From NCBI GenBank assembly GCA_900757185.1, contig CAAEMX010000035.1, forward strand, positions 1 to 64,000: a stretch of DNA of 64,000 bases, written 5' to 3'. The stretch comes from an uncultured Collinsella sp. (GTDB lineage Bacteria; Actinomycetota; Coriobacteriia; Coriobacteriales; Coriobacteriaceae). Shown one piece after another: positions 24,872 through 32,416 of this stretch. Under the pieces are notes generated by a model. The model ran no database searches, had not been told where the DNA came from, and worked only from the letters and a program-made list of their open reading frames with translations. Numbering within the stretch: the stretch's first letter is position 1; every line of letters starts with the position of its first letter. A program made the translations under genes and the position numbers.

Positions 24872-25894
24872 CTACTCCATGGTCTCTTGGCAGACGACCT
24901 CGCGGATGGCGCGGATGCGGCGCATGGTGTCGTCGAACTGGTTGGGGGTGAGGGCCTGAGCACCGTCGGACCATGCGCGGCTGGGCTCGTCGTGGACCTC
25001 GATCTCCAGGCCGTTGGCACCGCAGGCGGTCGCGGCGAGCGCCATAGGCTCAACGTAGCGGGTGTAGCCGGTGGCGTGGCTGGGGTCGGCGACGACGGGC
25101 AGGTGCGACAGGTGGTGCAGCACCGGCACGGCGTTGAGGTCGAAAGTGTTGCGGGTGCGGGTCTCGAAGGTGCGGATGCCGCGCTCGCACAGGATGACGT
25201 TGTCGTTGCCCTCGCTCATGATGTACTCGGCGGCCATGAGCAGCTCATCGATCGTTCCGGACATGCCGCGCTTAAGCAAGATCGGAGTCTTGGTCTTGCC
25301 GACCTCTTTGAGCAGGGGGAAGTTCTGGGCGTTGCGGGCGCCGATCTGCATGACGTCGATCTTCTTGTCCAGGAAGACCTGCACGTCGCGTGGGTCCATG
25401 ATCTCGGTGACGATCGGCATGTCGAGCTCGGCAGAAGCCTCGCACAGCAGGTCCAGACCGGCGGGGCCCATGCCCTGGTAGGCGTACGGGGAAGTGCGGG
25501 GCTTGTAGGCACCGCCGCGCAGCATCGTGGCACCGGCGGCCTTCACGCGGCGGGCGATGCGGATGAGGTTCTCGCCCTCGACGGAGCACGGGCCGGCGAT
25601 GACCTGGAACTGATCGCCGCCTACATGTACGCCGTGGCCGCAGTCGATGACGGAGTCCTCGGGGTGGAACTTGCGATTGGCGCGCTTGAACGGCTCGGAG
25701 ACGCGCTGTACGCGCTCGACGACGTCCATGGACTCGAGCAGGAACGGGTCAATCTTGGTCGTATCGCCCACCAGGCCGATGATCGTCTCGTTCTCGCCGC
25801 GCGAGACGTCGGTCTTCAGGCCCTTTTTCTCAATCCAGCTGACGATATGGCTGACGGCCTCGTCGCTGGCGCTCTGCTTTAAAATTGCAATCAT
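24872..25894 (-). CDS. aroF: 3-deoxy-7-phosphoheptulonate synthase (DAHP synthase, type I beta)
   Basis: 340 residues. First gene of the operon; condenses PEP and erythrose-4-phosphate. Residues 1-~75 are a ferredoxin-like regulatory domain (IAILKQSASDEAVSHIVSWI), as in type I beta enzymes controlled by Tyr or Phe. The barrel contains IAGPCSVEG, RGGAYKPRTSPYAYQG, LLKRGM, and VVADPSHATG, which hold metal and substrate residues. ATG 25894 is preceded by GAGAGG. A longer frame from ATG 25942 would begin inside a terminator-like hairpin and has no good ribosome site. A promoter and that hairpin lie upstream, suggesting attenuation. Confidence 0.95.
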   Translation of the reverse strand: MIAILKQSASDEAVSHIVSWIEKKGLKTDVSRGENETIIGLVGDTTKIDPFLLESMDVVERVQRVSEPFKRANRKFHPEDSVIDCGHGVHVGGDQFQVIAGPCSVEGENLIRIARRVKAAGATMLRGGAYKPRTSPYAYQGMGPAGLDLLCEASAELDMPIVTEIMDPRDVQVFLDKKIDVMQIGARNAQNFPLLKEVGKTKTPILLKRGMSGTIDELLMAAEYIMSEGNDNVILCERGIRTFETRTRNTFDLNAVPVLHHLSHLPVVADPSHATGYTRYVEPMALAATACGANGLEIEVHDEPSRAWSDGAQALTPNQFDDTMRRIRAIREVVCQETME

Positions 25895-25927
25895 GGTGTG
25901 CCTCTCGCATCGATGGATAACCCTTGC

Positions 25928-25952
25928 AAAAACGGCCCGCATCGCGAGCCGT
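25928..25952 (-). terminator. Terminator-like hairpin in the aro operon leader (attenuator candidate)
   Basis: On the minus strand, ACGGCTCGC pairs with GCGGGCCGT around GAT with one U-G pair, followed by TTTTTGC. It sits about 12 bases after the predicted transcription start and 34 bases before the DAHP synthase start codon. No gene ends upstream on this strand, so it can only act on the aro transcript. Confidence 0.55.
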
Positions 25953-25975
25953 GTATATATGGTGCATGAGAGTTT

Positions 25976-26004
25976 ATACTATCTGACTCGCTTTTGCCTT
26001 CTAA
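25976..26004 (-). promoter_or_regulatory. Candidate promoter of the aro operon
   Basis: On the minus strand -35 TTAGAA (25999-26004) and -10 TAGTAT (25976-25981) with a 17-base spacer. It faces the DAHP synthase gene and is back to back with the tRNA-Arg(CCG) promoter. Confidence 0.5.
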
Positions 26005-26057
26005 AGTGGGCCGTTGGGCCGCGTCTTCCTCGGAATTGCAAAGCTTTTTCTTTTATT

Positions 26058-26087
26058 TTGATAGCCCGTGGTGCACTTGGGTATAAT
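26058..26087 (+). promoter_or_regulatory. Promoter of tRNA-Arg(CCG)
   Basis: -35 TTGATA (26058-26063), 18-base spacer, consensus -10 TATAAT (26082-26087), with the tRNA starting 12 bases later. One of the strongest promoter matches in the window. Confidence 0.75.
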
Positions 26088-26098
26088 GCCAAACGTTG

Positions 26099-26175
26099 GC
26101 CCTATTAGCTCAGGGGATTAGAGCGTCTGCCTCCGGAGCAGAAGGTCGTTGGTTCGAATCCAACATGGGGCACCA
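26099..26175 (+). tRNA. tRNA-Arg(CCG)
   Basis: 77 bases with encoded CCA. Acceptor GCCCTAT (26099-26105) pairs with ATGGGGC (26165-26171), D arm GCTC/GAGC, anticodon stem TCTGC/GCAGA around loop CTCCGGA with anticodon CCG, variable AGGTC, T arm GTTGG/CCAAC with TTCGAAT. Reads CGG codons. Confidence 0.95.
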
Positions 26176-26186
26176 TCGAACGTAAG

Positions 26187-26221
26187 ACCGTCCGAACCTC
26201 GCATGGTCCGGGCGGTTTTTC
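26187..26221 (+). terminator. Intrinsic terminator after tRNA-Arg(CCG)
   Basis: ACCGTCCG (26187-26194) pairs with CGGGCGGT (26209-26216), with inner ACC/GGT pairs, followed by TTTTTC. It begins 12 bases after the tRNA and ends about 30 bases before the ATPase start. Confidence 0.75.
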
Positions 26222-26251
26222 TTATACCGACGCGACGTGATGGGACGTGGT

Positions 26252-28975
26252 ATGGCAGCAACGGATATCGAGCGCGGACTCTCGACCGCCGAGGTCGAGG
26301 AGCGCATCGCCGCCGGTAAGATCAACCGCAACATGGAGCTCAAGACCAAGTCGGTCAAAGAGCTCATCATCGAGAACCTCTGCACGCTGTTCAATTTGAT
26401 CAACGTGATCTTGGCGTTCCTGGTCATTTTGACCGGTTCGTTTAAGAATCTGACGTTCCTGTTCGTGGTGTTCTTGAACACCGCTATCGGCGTCATTCAG
26501 TCCATGCGTTCCAAGAAGATGGTCGATAAGCTCACGCTGCTGACCTCCAAAAAGGCCATCGCGGTGCGCGACGGCGCCGAGGTGGAGCTCGACCTGGACC
26601 AGATCGTGCTCGACGACATCATCCGCCTGGGGCGCGGTGACCAGATTCCGGCCGACGCCGTGGTGGTGTCGGGCGAGGCGCTCGTGAACGAGAGCCTGCT
26701 GACCGGCGAGAGCGACCTTATTAAGAAACAGCCCGGTTCCGAGCTCATGAGCGGCAGCTTTATCGACTCGGGCCTGCTGCGCGCCCGCGTGATCCATGTC
26801 GGCGCCGACAACTACGTGGCCAAAATTAATAACGAGGCCAAGTACGTCAAAAAGGTCAATTCCGAGATCATGAACGCGCTTAACGCCATCGTGCGCTTTG
26901 CGAGCATCATCATGATCCCGCTCGGTTTGGCGTTGTTTGCCTCGAGCGTGAGCGAGCTTTGGGATGCCGCGGGAACCCCGAGCGATAGCGCGCTTTCGTG
27001 GTGCTTCTCCGAGCTGTTGGCTGGTCATGTGCCTTCGTCGGCGCTGCTGTCCACGGTGGGCGCCCTGCTGGGCATGATCCCGCAAGGCCTGGTACTGCTG
27101 ACCTCGTCGGTGCTCGCCATCGCCACGGTGCGCCTGGCCCGCCGCAAGGTGCTGGCGCAGCAGCTCTACTGCATCGAGACGCTCGCGCGCGTCGACGTGC
27201 TGTGCCTGGACAAGACGGGCACCATCACGTCGGGTCGCATGGAGGTCGAGGGCACGTATCCGCTGCCGGTTGAGGGCTTTGGCATGGGCGCGGGGGAGGG
27301 CGACGCCGCCGTTCCCGTCGATACCACGGTACTCGATTTTGCGCTGGCTAACGTGGCGCGTGCGACTTCGGCCGATGCCAACGAGACCTGCCAGGCACTG
27401 CTCAACTATTACGCCGATCGCCCGGTCGAGGTGTCCGAGCCGCTGTCGGTTATTCCGTTCTCGTCGTCCAAAAAGTGGAGTGGCGCCTCGTTTGCGCAGG
27501 GCTCCTATGTGATGGGTGCGGCGCAGTTTGTGCTCTCTGATCGTGCGTTTGCCCAGGTCGAGAACCGTGTCGCCGAGCTTGCCGATACCTGCCGCGTGCT
27601 CGTGGTGGCGCGCGTTGACGGCTTTACGCCCGATGGCGATATGGTGGGCGAGGCCGAGCCCGTGGGCTTTGTGACCATCCGCGACGAGATTCGTACCTCG
27701 GCGGCCGAGACCATCGGCTACTTTAACGAGCAGGGCGTGACCCTCAACGTGATCAGTGGCGACGACCCGCGTACGGTGTCGTCGATCGCACGCGTGGTGG
27801 GCGTGCCGGGGGCGGACGCTTATGTGGACGCCACGACGCTCGATACGCCGGCCAAGCTCGATGCCGCAGTGGACCGCTACCATGTCTTTGGTCGTGTGAC
27901 CCCGCAGCAGAAGCGCGAGCTCGTGCAGGCGCTCAAGCGCCGCGAGCACACCGTGGCCATGACGGGCGACGGCGTCAACGACGTGTTAGCGCTCAAGGAG
28001 GCCGACTGCTCCGTCGCCATGGCCGCCGGCTCCGATGCCGCGCGCAACGTGGCCGAGATCGTACTCGTCGACAACGACTTTGCTTCGATGCCCGCCGTGG
28101 TGGCCGAAGGCCGTCGCTCCATCAACAACCTGCAGCGTTCGGCTTCGCTGTTCTTGACCAAGACGCTGTTCTCGATGGGCCTGGCGGCGCTGTGTATCGC
28201 GCTGCCGCCGTACCCCTTCGAGCCCATCCAGATGACGCTCATTAACTTCTTCTGCATCGGCGCGCCGGGCTTTGTGCTGGGTTTGGAGCCCAACAATGCT
28301 CGCGTGAAAGGGTCGTTCCTGACGAACGTGCTCAAGCGGGCACTGCCGGCGTCGATTGCGGTCATTTTGGCCGCGGCGCTCGATATCTTTGTGGCGCGCG
28401 TGTTTGGCTTTAACCAGCTCACGCTGTCTACGATGTGCCTGCTTACGTCGTGCGCGGCGAGCGTCAGCCTGATCTGGCGTATCTCGCAGCCGCTCACGCC
28501 CTTACGTGTGGTGCTCTTTGTGTTTGTAGTCGCCGGCATCTTGGTGGGCGTTATCGGATTCCCGGAGCTGCTGTCTATTGCCAACCTGACGATGGGTCAG
28601 ATGGTTATCTTGGCTGTCATCGTGGTCTTTACCTGTTCGGTGTTCTTTAAGCTCGCCACGATGATGGATTCGCTCAAGCCGCGTCGTCGTCATGCCGCAA
28701 CTGGTTTTGGCCGCGGTGTGCGCGTCCGCCTGGGTCGCGGTGGCGGCAAGGTGAGCTCGACGGGTTCGACGGCCGAGCGTTTTGCCAAGCGCGTTGCCGC
28801 CGATATGGCGCAGCGCCGTGAGGCGCGCACTGTCCGCGAGGCCGAGGCCCGTGCACTCGAGGGCGTGGCGCAGACCCAGCCCAAGAAAAAGAAGAGCGCC
28901 GGCGCCAAGCGCTCCCGCGTGACCAAATCGGCCCAGGGCATTAAGGTCTCGATGCCAAGCAAGAAGAAAAAGTAA
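26252..28975 (+). CDS. Cation-translocating P-type ATPase
   Basis: 907 residues. All P-type landmarks are there: the TGES motif (LLTGESD) of the actuator domain, the phosphorylation site CLDKTGTIT (Asp320 from this start), the hinge MTGDGVND, and VAMAAGSDAARNVAE. Helix 4 reads GMIPQGLVLLTSSV, without the CPC of heavy-metal pumps, which points to Ca, Mg or similar ions; the overall form resembles the CtpE type of actinobacteria, but the ion is not certain. After the last helices a ~100-residue basic tail rich in Arg/Lys ends in KKKK. Starts at 26237 (GTG), 26240 and 26252 are possible; GGGACG fits 26252 best. Confidence 0.85.
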   Translation: MAATDIERGLSTAEVEERIAAGKINRNMELKTKSVKELIIENLCTLFNLINVILAFLVILTGSFKNLTFLFVVFLNTAIGVIQSMRSKKMVDKLTLLTSKKAIAVRDGAEVELDLDQIVLDDIIRLGRGDQIPADAVVVSGEALVNESLLTGESDLIKKQPGSELMSGSFIDSGLLRARVIHVGADNYVAKINNEAKYVKKVNSEIMNALNAIVRFASIIMIPLGLALFASSVSELWDAAGTPSDSALSWCFSELLAGHVPSSALLSTVGALLGMIPQGLVLLTSSVLAIATVRLARRKVLAQQLYCIETLARVDVLCLDKTGTITSGRMEVEGTYPLPVEGFGMGAGEGDAAVPVDTTVLDFALANVARATSADANETCQALLNYYADRPVEVSEPLSVIPFSSSKKWSGASFAQGSYVMGAAQFVLSDRAFAQVENRVAELADTCRVLVVARVDGFTPDGDMVGEAEPVGFVTIRDEIRTSAAETIGYFNEQGVTLNVISGDDPRTVSSIARVVGVPGADAYVDATTLDTPAKLDAAVDRYHVFGRVTPQQKRELVQALKRREHTVAMTGDGVNDVLALKEADCSVAMAAGSDAARNVAEIVLVDNDFASMPAVVAEGRRSINNLQRSASLFLTKTLFSMGLAALCIALPPYPFEPIQMTLINFFCIGAPGFVLGLEPNNARVKGSFLTNVLKRALPASIAVILAAALDIFVARVFGFNQLTLSTMCLLTSCAASVSLIWRISQPLTPLRVVLFVFVVAGILVGVIGFPELLSIANLTMGQMVILAVIVVFTCSVFFKLATMMDSLKPRRRHAATGFGRGVRVRLGRGGGKVSSTGSTAERFAKRVAADMAQRREARTVREAEARALEGVAQTQPKKKKSAGAKRSRVTKSAQGIKVSMPSKKKK

Positions 28976-28987
28976 CCACACCTCACA

Positions 28988-29099
28988 GGGTAGCTAATTT
29001 GGGACGGGGCTTTTTTAGCTACCCCGGCTGATGACGCGATCGATTTGGCCAATTGGCGGCCAGGGCAGCTAAAAAAGCCCCGTCCCAAATTAGCTACCT
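28988..29099. repeat. Long inverted repeat (32-bp arms)
   Basis: 28989-29020 is the exact reverse complement of 29067-29098. The arms contain GCTAATTTGGGACGGGGC followed by TTTTTTAGCT. The 46-base spacer has further imperfect pairs (CCC/GGG, GGC/GCC). It fills most of the gap between the ATPase and the zinc-ribbon gene. A weaker single copy of the arm lies at 46099-46126. It could act as a bidirectional terminator, but its arm length and recurrence suggest a dispersed palindromic element. Confidence 0.8.
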
Positions 29100-29192
29100 T
29101 AGCGATGTTGAATTGGTGCCTTGCTCCTGTGGGGCCGTGGCGATGTTATGCTCTAACCTCGATTGTTTGAATTGCTTCGAAAAGAGGATGCC

Positions 29193-30335
29193 GTGATCTG
29201 CCCGCATTGCCTTAAGACTATCGAGGACGGCGCCTCGTTCTGCCCCTACTGCAACGCCTATGTGGGTCCGGGCGATGGTCCCGAGCACACCGAGTTCGTG
29301 TTCTGTGAGGGCTGCGGTGCCCGTCTTTCTCCGCATGATCGTACGTGCCCCAAATGCGGACGCCCGGCTCCGGGTATCCTCTCCGAGGACGCGGCCGCAT
29401 CCGATCTGGCAGCGGGCCGCACGGCGGGCTTTCCGCGCCTAACGCAAGAGCAGATCGATACCGAGGTGCCGCATGCGCCGGCCTCTGCCGCTGCGGTGCT
29501 TTCGGACGCCGCCGACCCCAATGAGACCTGCGTGCTGCCAGCTTTCGATAAGGATTTCGGTATCCCCAAGGTCGATATTCCCACGCCCGTTTCCCTGCAT
29601 GACGATGCTCAAAAACCCAAGCGCAAGTTGCACCCCGACGAGGACGCCTATCACAAGCATAAGCGTCATATTCCTAAGCCGCTCATTATCATCGCGGTCC
29701 TTGCCGTCGTGTGCGGTGGTGCCTATTGGTTCGTGACGACCGATCCCATGGGTGTTATGCCTGGCTTCTATGATCAGTTTGGCCAAGCTGCACAAACCAC
29801 CTTCCCCACGCGTCAAAAGGGCGAGGCGACTGAGGACGATACCAAGCAGGGCGATTCTGCCGAGGTGGTCCAGGAAGAAACCGTGCTCACCGATGATCAG
29901 CTCTATACCAGGCTCGACGGTCTGTATCAGACCATCGTGTCCTACGCTGACGAGGACCAGATCGGCGAGGTCATCGATTCCTTTAACAACGGTTATCTCC
30001 GAACGCCGCTGTCCACCCGTCAGGAGCTCTCGCAGAGTGCCTACGCCCTGCGCGACCAGATCAAAAAGACGCAAGATGAGCTCAACAACCTGAAAGTACA
30101 GGACGATACGGTCTATGCGGATGACATTGCCCACTTAAAGCAGCTTGCCGAGTGGATGTATGAGCGCGTCGACGTGATCTGCCAGAGCTGGGATATCTCG
30201 CTGGCCATTCCCGATGGCGAGTCGATGAGTTCCCACCAAAGCGAGATCCTGGCGCCCATCGCGCAGGGCGGCAACAGCGCGCTGAACCAGTACGATGCCA
30301 ATGTGGGTTCCTGGAAGCCGCAGCAGCGTTCCTAA
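29193..30335 (+). CDS. Zinc-ribbon membrane protein of unknown function
   Basis: 380 residues from GTG 29193 (AAAGAGGA upstream); a TTG 30 bases earlier is also in frame. Two zinc ribbons come first: CPHC...CPYC (Cys3, 6, 17, 20) and CEGC...CPKC (Cys38, 41, 52, 55). A ~100-residue polar linker follows, then one membrane helix (163-180, PKPLIIIAVLAVVCGGAYWF) and an outer domain of ~200 residues with helical, charged sequence. The order zinc ribbon-linker-helix-outer domain is common in Coriobacteria and Firmicutes proteins of unknown role. Nothing in the outer domain identifies an enzyme. Confidence 0.7.
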   Translation: MICPHCLKTIEDGASFCPYCNAYVGPGDGPEHTEFVFCEGCGARLSPHDRTCPKCGRPAPGILSEDAAASDLAAGRTAGFPRLTQEQIDTEVPHAPASAAAVLSDAADPNETCVLPAFDKDFGIPKVDIPTPVSLHDDAQKPKRKLHPDEDAYHKHKRHIPKPLIIIAVLAVVCGGAYWFVTTDPMGVMPGFYDQFGQAAQTTFPTRQKGEATEDDTKQGDSAEVVQEETVLTDDQLYTRLDGLYQTIVSYADEDQIGEVIDSFNNGYLRTPLSTRQELSQSAYALRDQIKKTQDELNNLKVQDDTVYADDIAHLKQLAEWMYERVDVICQSWDISLAIPDGESMSSHQSEILAPIAQGGNSALNQYDANVGSWKPQQRS

Positions 30336-30373
30336 AATTAGTTCGCCATAGTCGGCATAACCTACGTGCGCAA

Positions 30374-30403
30374 TTGATGTAAGCCCGTGCTTATTGCTAC
30401 AAT
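30374..30403 (+). promoter_or_regulatory. Promoter of the cyclophilin gene
   Basis: -35 TTGATG (30374-30379), 18-base spacer, -10 TACAAT (30398-30403) preceded by TGC, an extended -10. It lies 40 bases before the ATG. Confidence 0.6.
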
Positions 30404-30442
30404 TCGTACAAATATGCTTTAAACGCACGAGGAAGGAACCAC

Positions 30443-30985
30443 ATGTTTGGTTTTAAGAAAGAGCTCTACACGCCCGAGTATCAACTTGTCGGCGACGAGT
30501 GCGCCGTAATCGAGACGTCGAAGGGTACCATCAAGGTCAAGTTTGACGGCGAGGGCGCTCCCATTCATGTCGCGAACTTCTGCGAGCTTTCCACAATGGG
30601 CTTCTATGATGGCCTTAAGTTCCATCGCTATGTGCCCGGTTTTGTTATCCAGGGCGGCGACCCCAATACCCGCGACATGTCCGGCGCCGACGTCGCTGCC
30701 GGTCTTGAGGGCCCCGACGGCATGCCCGGTACCGGTGGCCCCGGCTACTGCATCAAGGGCGAGTTTGCCACCAATCCGCGCAACAGCCATGTCGACGGCG
30801 CCCTTGCCATGGCACGCTCCATGGACCCCGATTCCGCGGGTTCGCAGTTCTACTTCTGCCTGGGTGCCCAGCATAACCTCGATTCTGGTTACACCGTCTT
30901 TGGTACCACGGTCGAGGGTCTCGATGTGATTTCGCAGCTGCGTGCCGGCGACGAGATCGTCCATGTCGAGATCGTTCACGAGTAA
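30443..30985 (+). CDS. Peptidyl-prolyl cis-trans isomerase, cyclophilin type
   Basis: 180 residues, a single cyclophilin domain. FHRYVPGFVIQGGDP (with the catalytic Arg), SMDPDSAGSQFYFCLG and YTVFGTTVEGLDV are the standard signatures. There is no signal peptide, so it should act in the cytoplasm as a folding helper. The N-terminal ~30 residues (MFGFKKELYTPEY) are specific to this subgroup. GAGGAAGG precedes the ATG. It is followed after 11 bases by the TPR protein, probably in the same transcript. Confidence 0.93.
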   Translation: MFGFKKELYTPEYQLVGDECAVIETSKGTIKVKFDGEGAPIHVANFCELSTMGFYDGLKFHRYVPGFVIQGGDPNTRDMSGADVAAGLEGPDGMPGTGGPGYCIKGEFATNPRNSHVDGALAMARSMDPDSAGSQFYFCLGAQHNLDSGYTVFGTTVEGLDVISQLRAGDEIVHVEIVHE

Positions 30986-30996
30986 AGGGGACTTCC

Positions 30997-32301
30997 TTGA
31001 ATAGCCAGCTGATCCAACAGGGCCGCGCCGCTTACCGCGCGGGTGATTTTTCTGCTGCAGCCCAGATGCTTGGGGCGGCAAAGACTCCCGATGAGATTAT
31101 GGGCGAGGCCGATCACCTTCGTGGCAACGCCTTGATGCACCTGGGCATGTATGCCGAGGCCGCCGAGGCCTATGCCGCCGCCCTCAACGACGGCACCTAC
31201 GGCAAGCGCGGCGCGCTGCTCACCAACCGCGGCAAGGCGCTCGCCGCCGTGGGCGACTACACGACGGCCGCTCAGGCGTTCTCTGCTGCTACGCAGGATG
31301 CTTCCTATGCCACGCCGTTCAAGGCCTATCTGGGTCTAGGCAATGCACTGTTCCAGTCGGGCGACTATGCCAATGCGGGAACCGCCTTCCGTCAGGCTGC
31401 CATCGACGGCGCCAATCCGGCTCCTGCCGCCGCACTCGGCGAGCTCGGTCGTTGCTTCATTAAGCTCGGCCGTCCGGCGGATGCCGTGGAGACCTACCGC
31501 ACGGCTATCGACTTTGCCGGCCCCCGCGACGACACGCGTGCGCTCAACGCCGGCATGGGTCAGGCGCTTTCTGCCGCCGGCCGTCCCTCCGACGCACTCG
31601 ATGCCTTTAACGCCGCTACTGCCGATGGCATCTACCAGCTCACCTCCGAGCAGGCCGATGAGCTTGCCCGCGTGCACGATTCGCTTGCCGCGCTGTCTGC
31701 CCAGACGGCTATGGCCACGGCTCCGGCGCCCGCGATGGACGCTCCTGCCGTCGATCCTCTCGATCCTACGGGCGCGACCGGTCAGTTTATGCCCGATCCC
31801 TCGGACACCGGCTTCTTTACGCTGTCCGAGTCCGAGATGGTCCAGCAGGATCGTCAGGATCGTAAGCAGGCCAAGGTCCGTCGTCGCCATCGCCACACGG
31901 GCCTCAAAGTCTTCATCGTGCTGCTTCTGCTCATTTTGATCGCCGCGGGCGGTCTGGGCTTTGCCTACACGCGCGGCTTTGGCTTCCCGTCTCAGGAGTC
32001 TGTCGTTACCGATCTGTTCCAGGCTGCCGGCGACGGTGACACCGCAAAGGCCGAGTCTTGCCTGGCCTCGAACCTGTCCGAGGATGCTAAGTCGATGATC
32101 ATCTCCTCGATTCCGCAGGGTGCCACCGTGTCCGTCGAGGGCATGGATCAGTCCATGACCGAGACGACCGCTAAGGTGAAGGCATCGCTGTCCAAGGGCG
32201 GCGAGCAGGAGTACACCGTCAAATTCGTGCGCTCCGACAACCATATCGGCTGGGCCGTTTCTTCGCTTGATATGGATTTCTCGGCTGCTGACAACCAGTA
32301 G
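30997..32301 (+). CDS. TPR-repeat membrane protein of unknown function
   Basis: 434 residues from a TTG start preceded by AAAGGGGA. Residues ~1-225 contain about six TPR-like helical pairs (for example AAEAYAAALNDGTYGKRGALL and ALNAGMGQALSAAGRPSDAL), a protein-binding scaffold. A polar, Pro/Ala/Asp-rich linker follows, then a basic patch (KQAKVRRRHRHTG), one membrane helix (~304-322) and a C-terminal domain (~335-434) with SVVTDLFQAAGDGDTAKAES, resembling small export-linked or lipocalin-like domains. TPR inside and the other domain outside is the likely topology. Role unknown; the partner cyclophilin suggests protein handling. Confidence 0.7.
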   Translation: MNSQLIQQGRAAYRAGDFSAAAQMLGAAKTPDEIMGEADHLRGNALMHLGMYAEAAEAYAAALNDGTYGKRGALLTNRGKALAAVGDYTTAAQAFSAATQDASYATPFKAYLGLGNALFQSGDYANAGTAFRQAAIDGANPAPAAALGELGRCFIKLGRPADAVETYRTAIDFAGPRDDTRALNAGMGQALSAAGRPSDALDAFNAATADGIYQLTSEQADELARVHDSLAALSAQTAMATAPAPAMDAPAVDPLDPTGATGQFMPDPSDTGFFTLSESEMVQQDRQDRKQAKVRRRHRHTGLKVFIVLLLLILIAAGGLGFAYTRGFGFPSQESVVTDLFQAAGDGDTAKAESCLASNLSEDAKSMIISSIPQGATVSVEGMDQSMTETTAKVKASLSKGGEQEYTVKFVRSDNHIGWAVSSLDMDFSAADNQ

Positions 32302-32323
32302 TGACCTTATGGGATTTAGCTTT

Positions 32324-32356
32324 GCCCGGCGCTTCACCGCAAGTGAGGCGCCGGGC
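32324..32356 (+). terminator. Strong hairpin between the TPR gene and mreB
   Basis: GCCCGGCGCTTCAC (32324-32337) pairs with GTGAGGCGCCGGGC (32343-32356), one G-U pair, loop 5 bases. Only TT follows, so termination may need extra factors. It separates the two operons. Confidence 0.6.
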
Positions 32357-32416
32357 TTGCGCTAGTATGATGAGCTAGTAGTTTTCCAGCAATCATCCAA
32401 CACATCAGGAGTTGCG

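Noticed and set aside
24077..25882. Open frame of 601 codons on the plus strand
   Set aside because: Opposite tyrA and DAHP synthase, with low-complexity Val/Gly/Asp-rich translation.
25897..25967. Leader peptide over the aro attenuator
   Set aside because: The short frame starting at 25967 has few Phe/Tyr codons and runs on into the DAHP synthase gene in another frame; not convincing.
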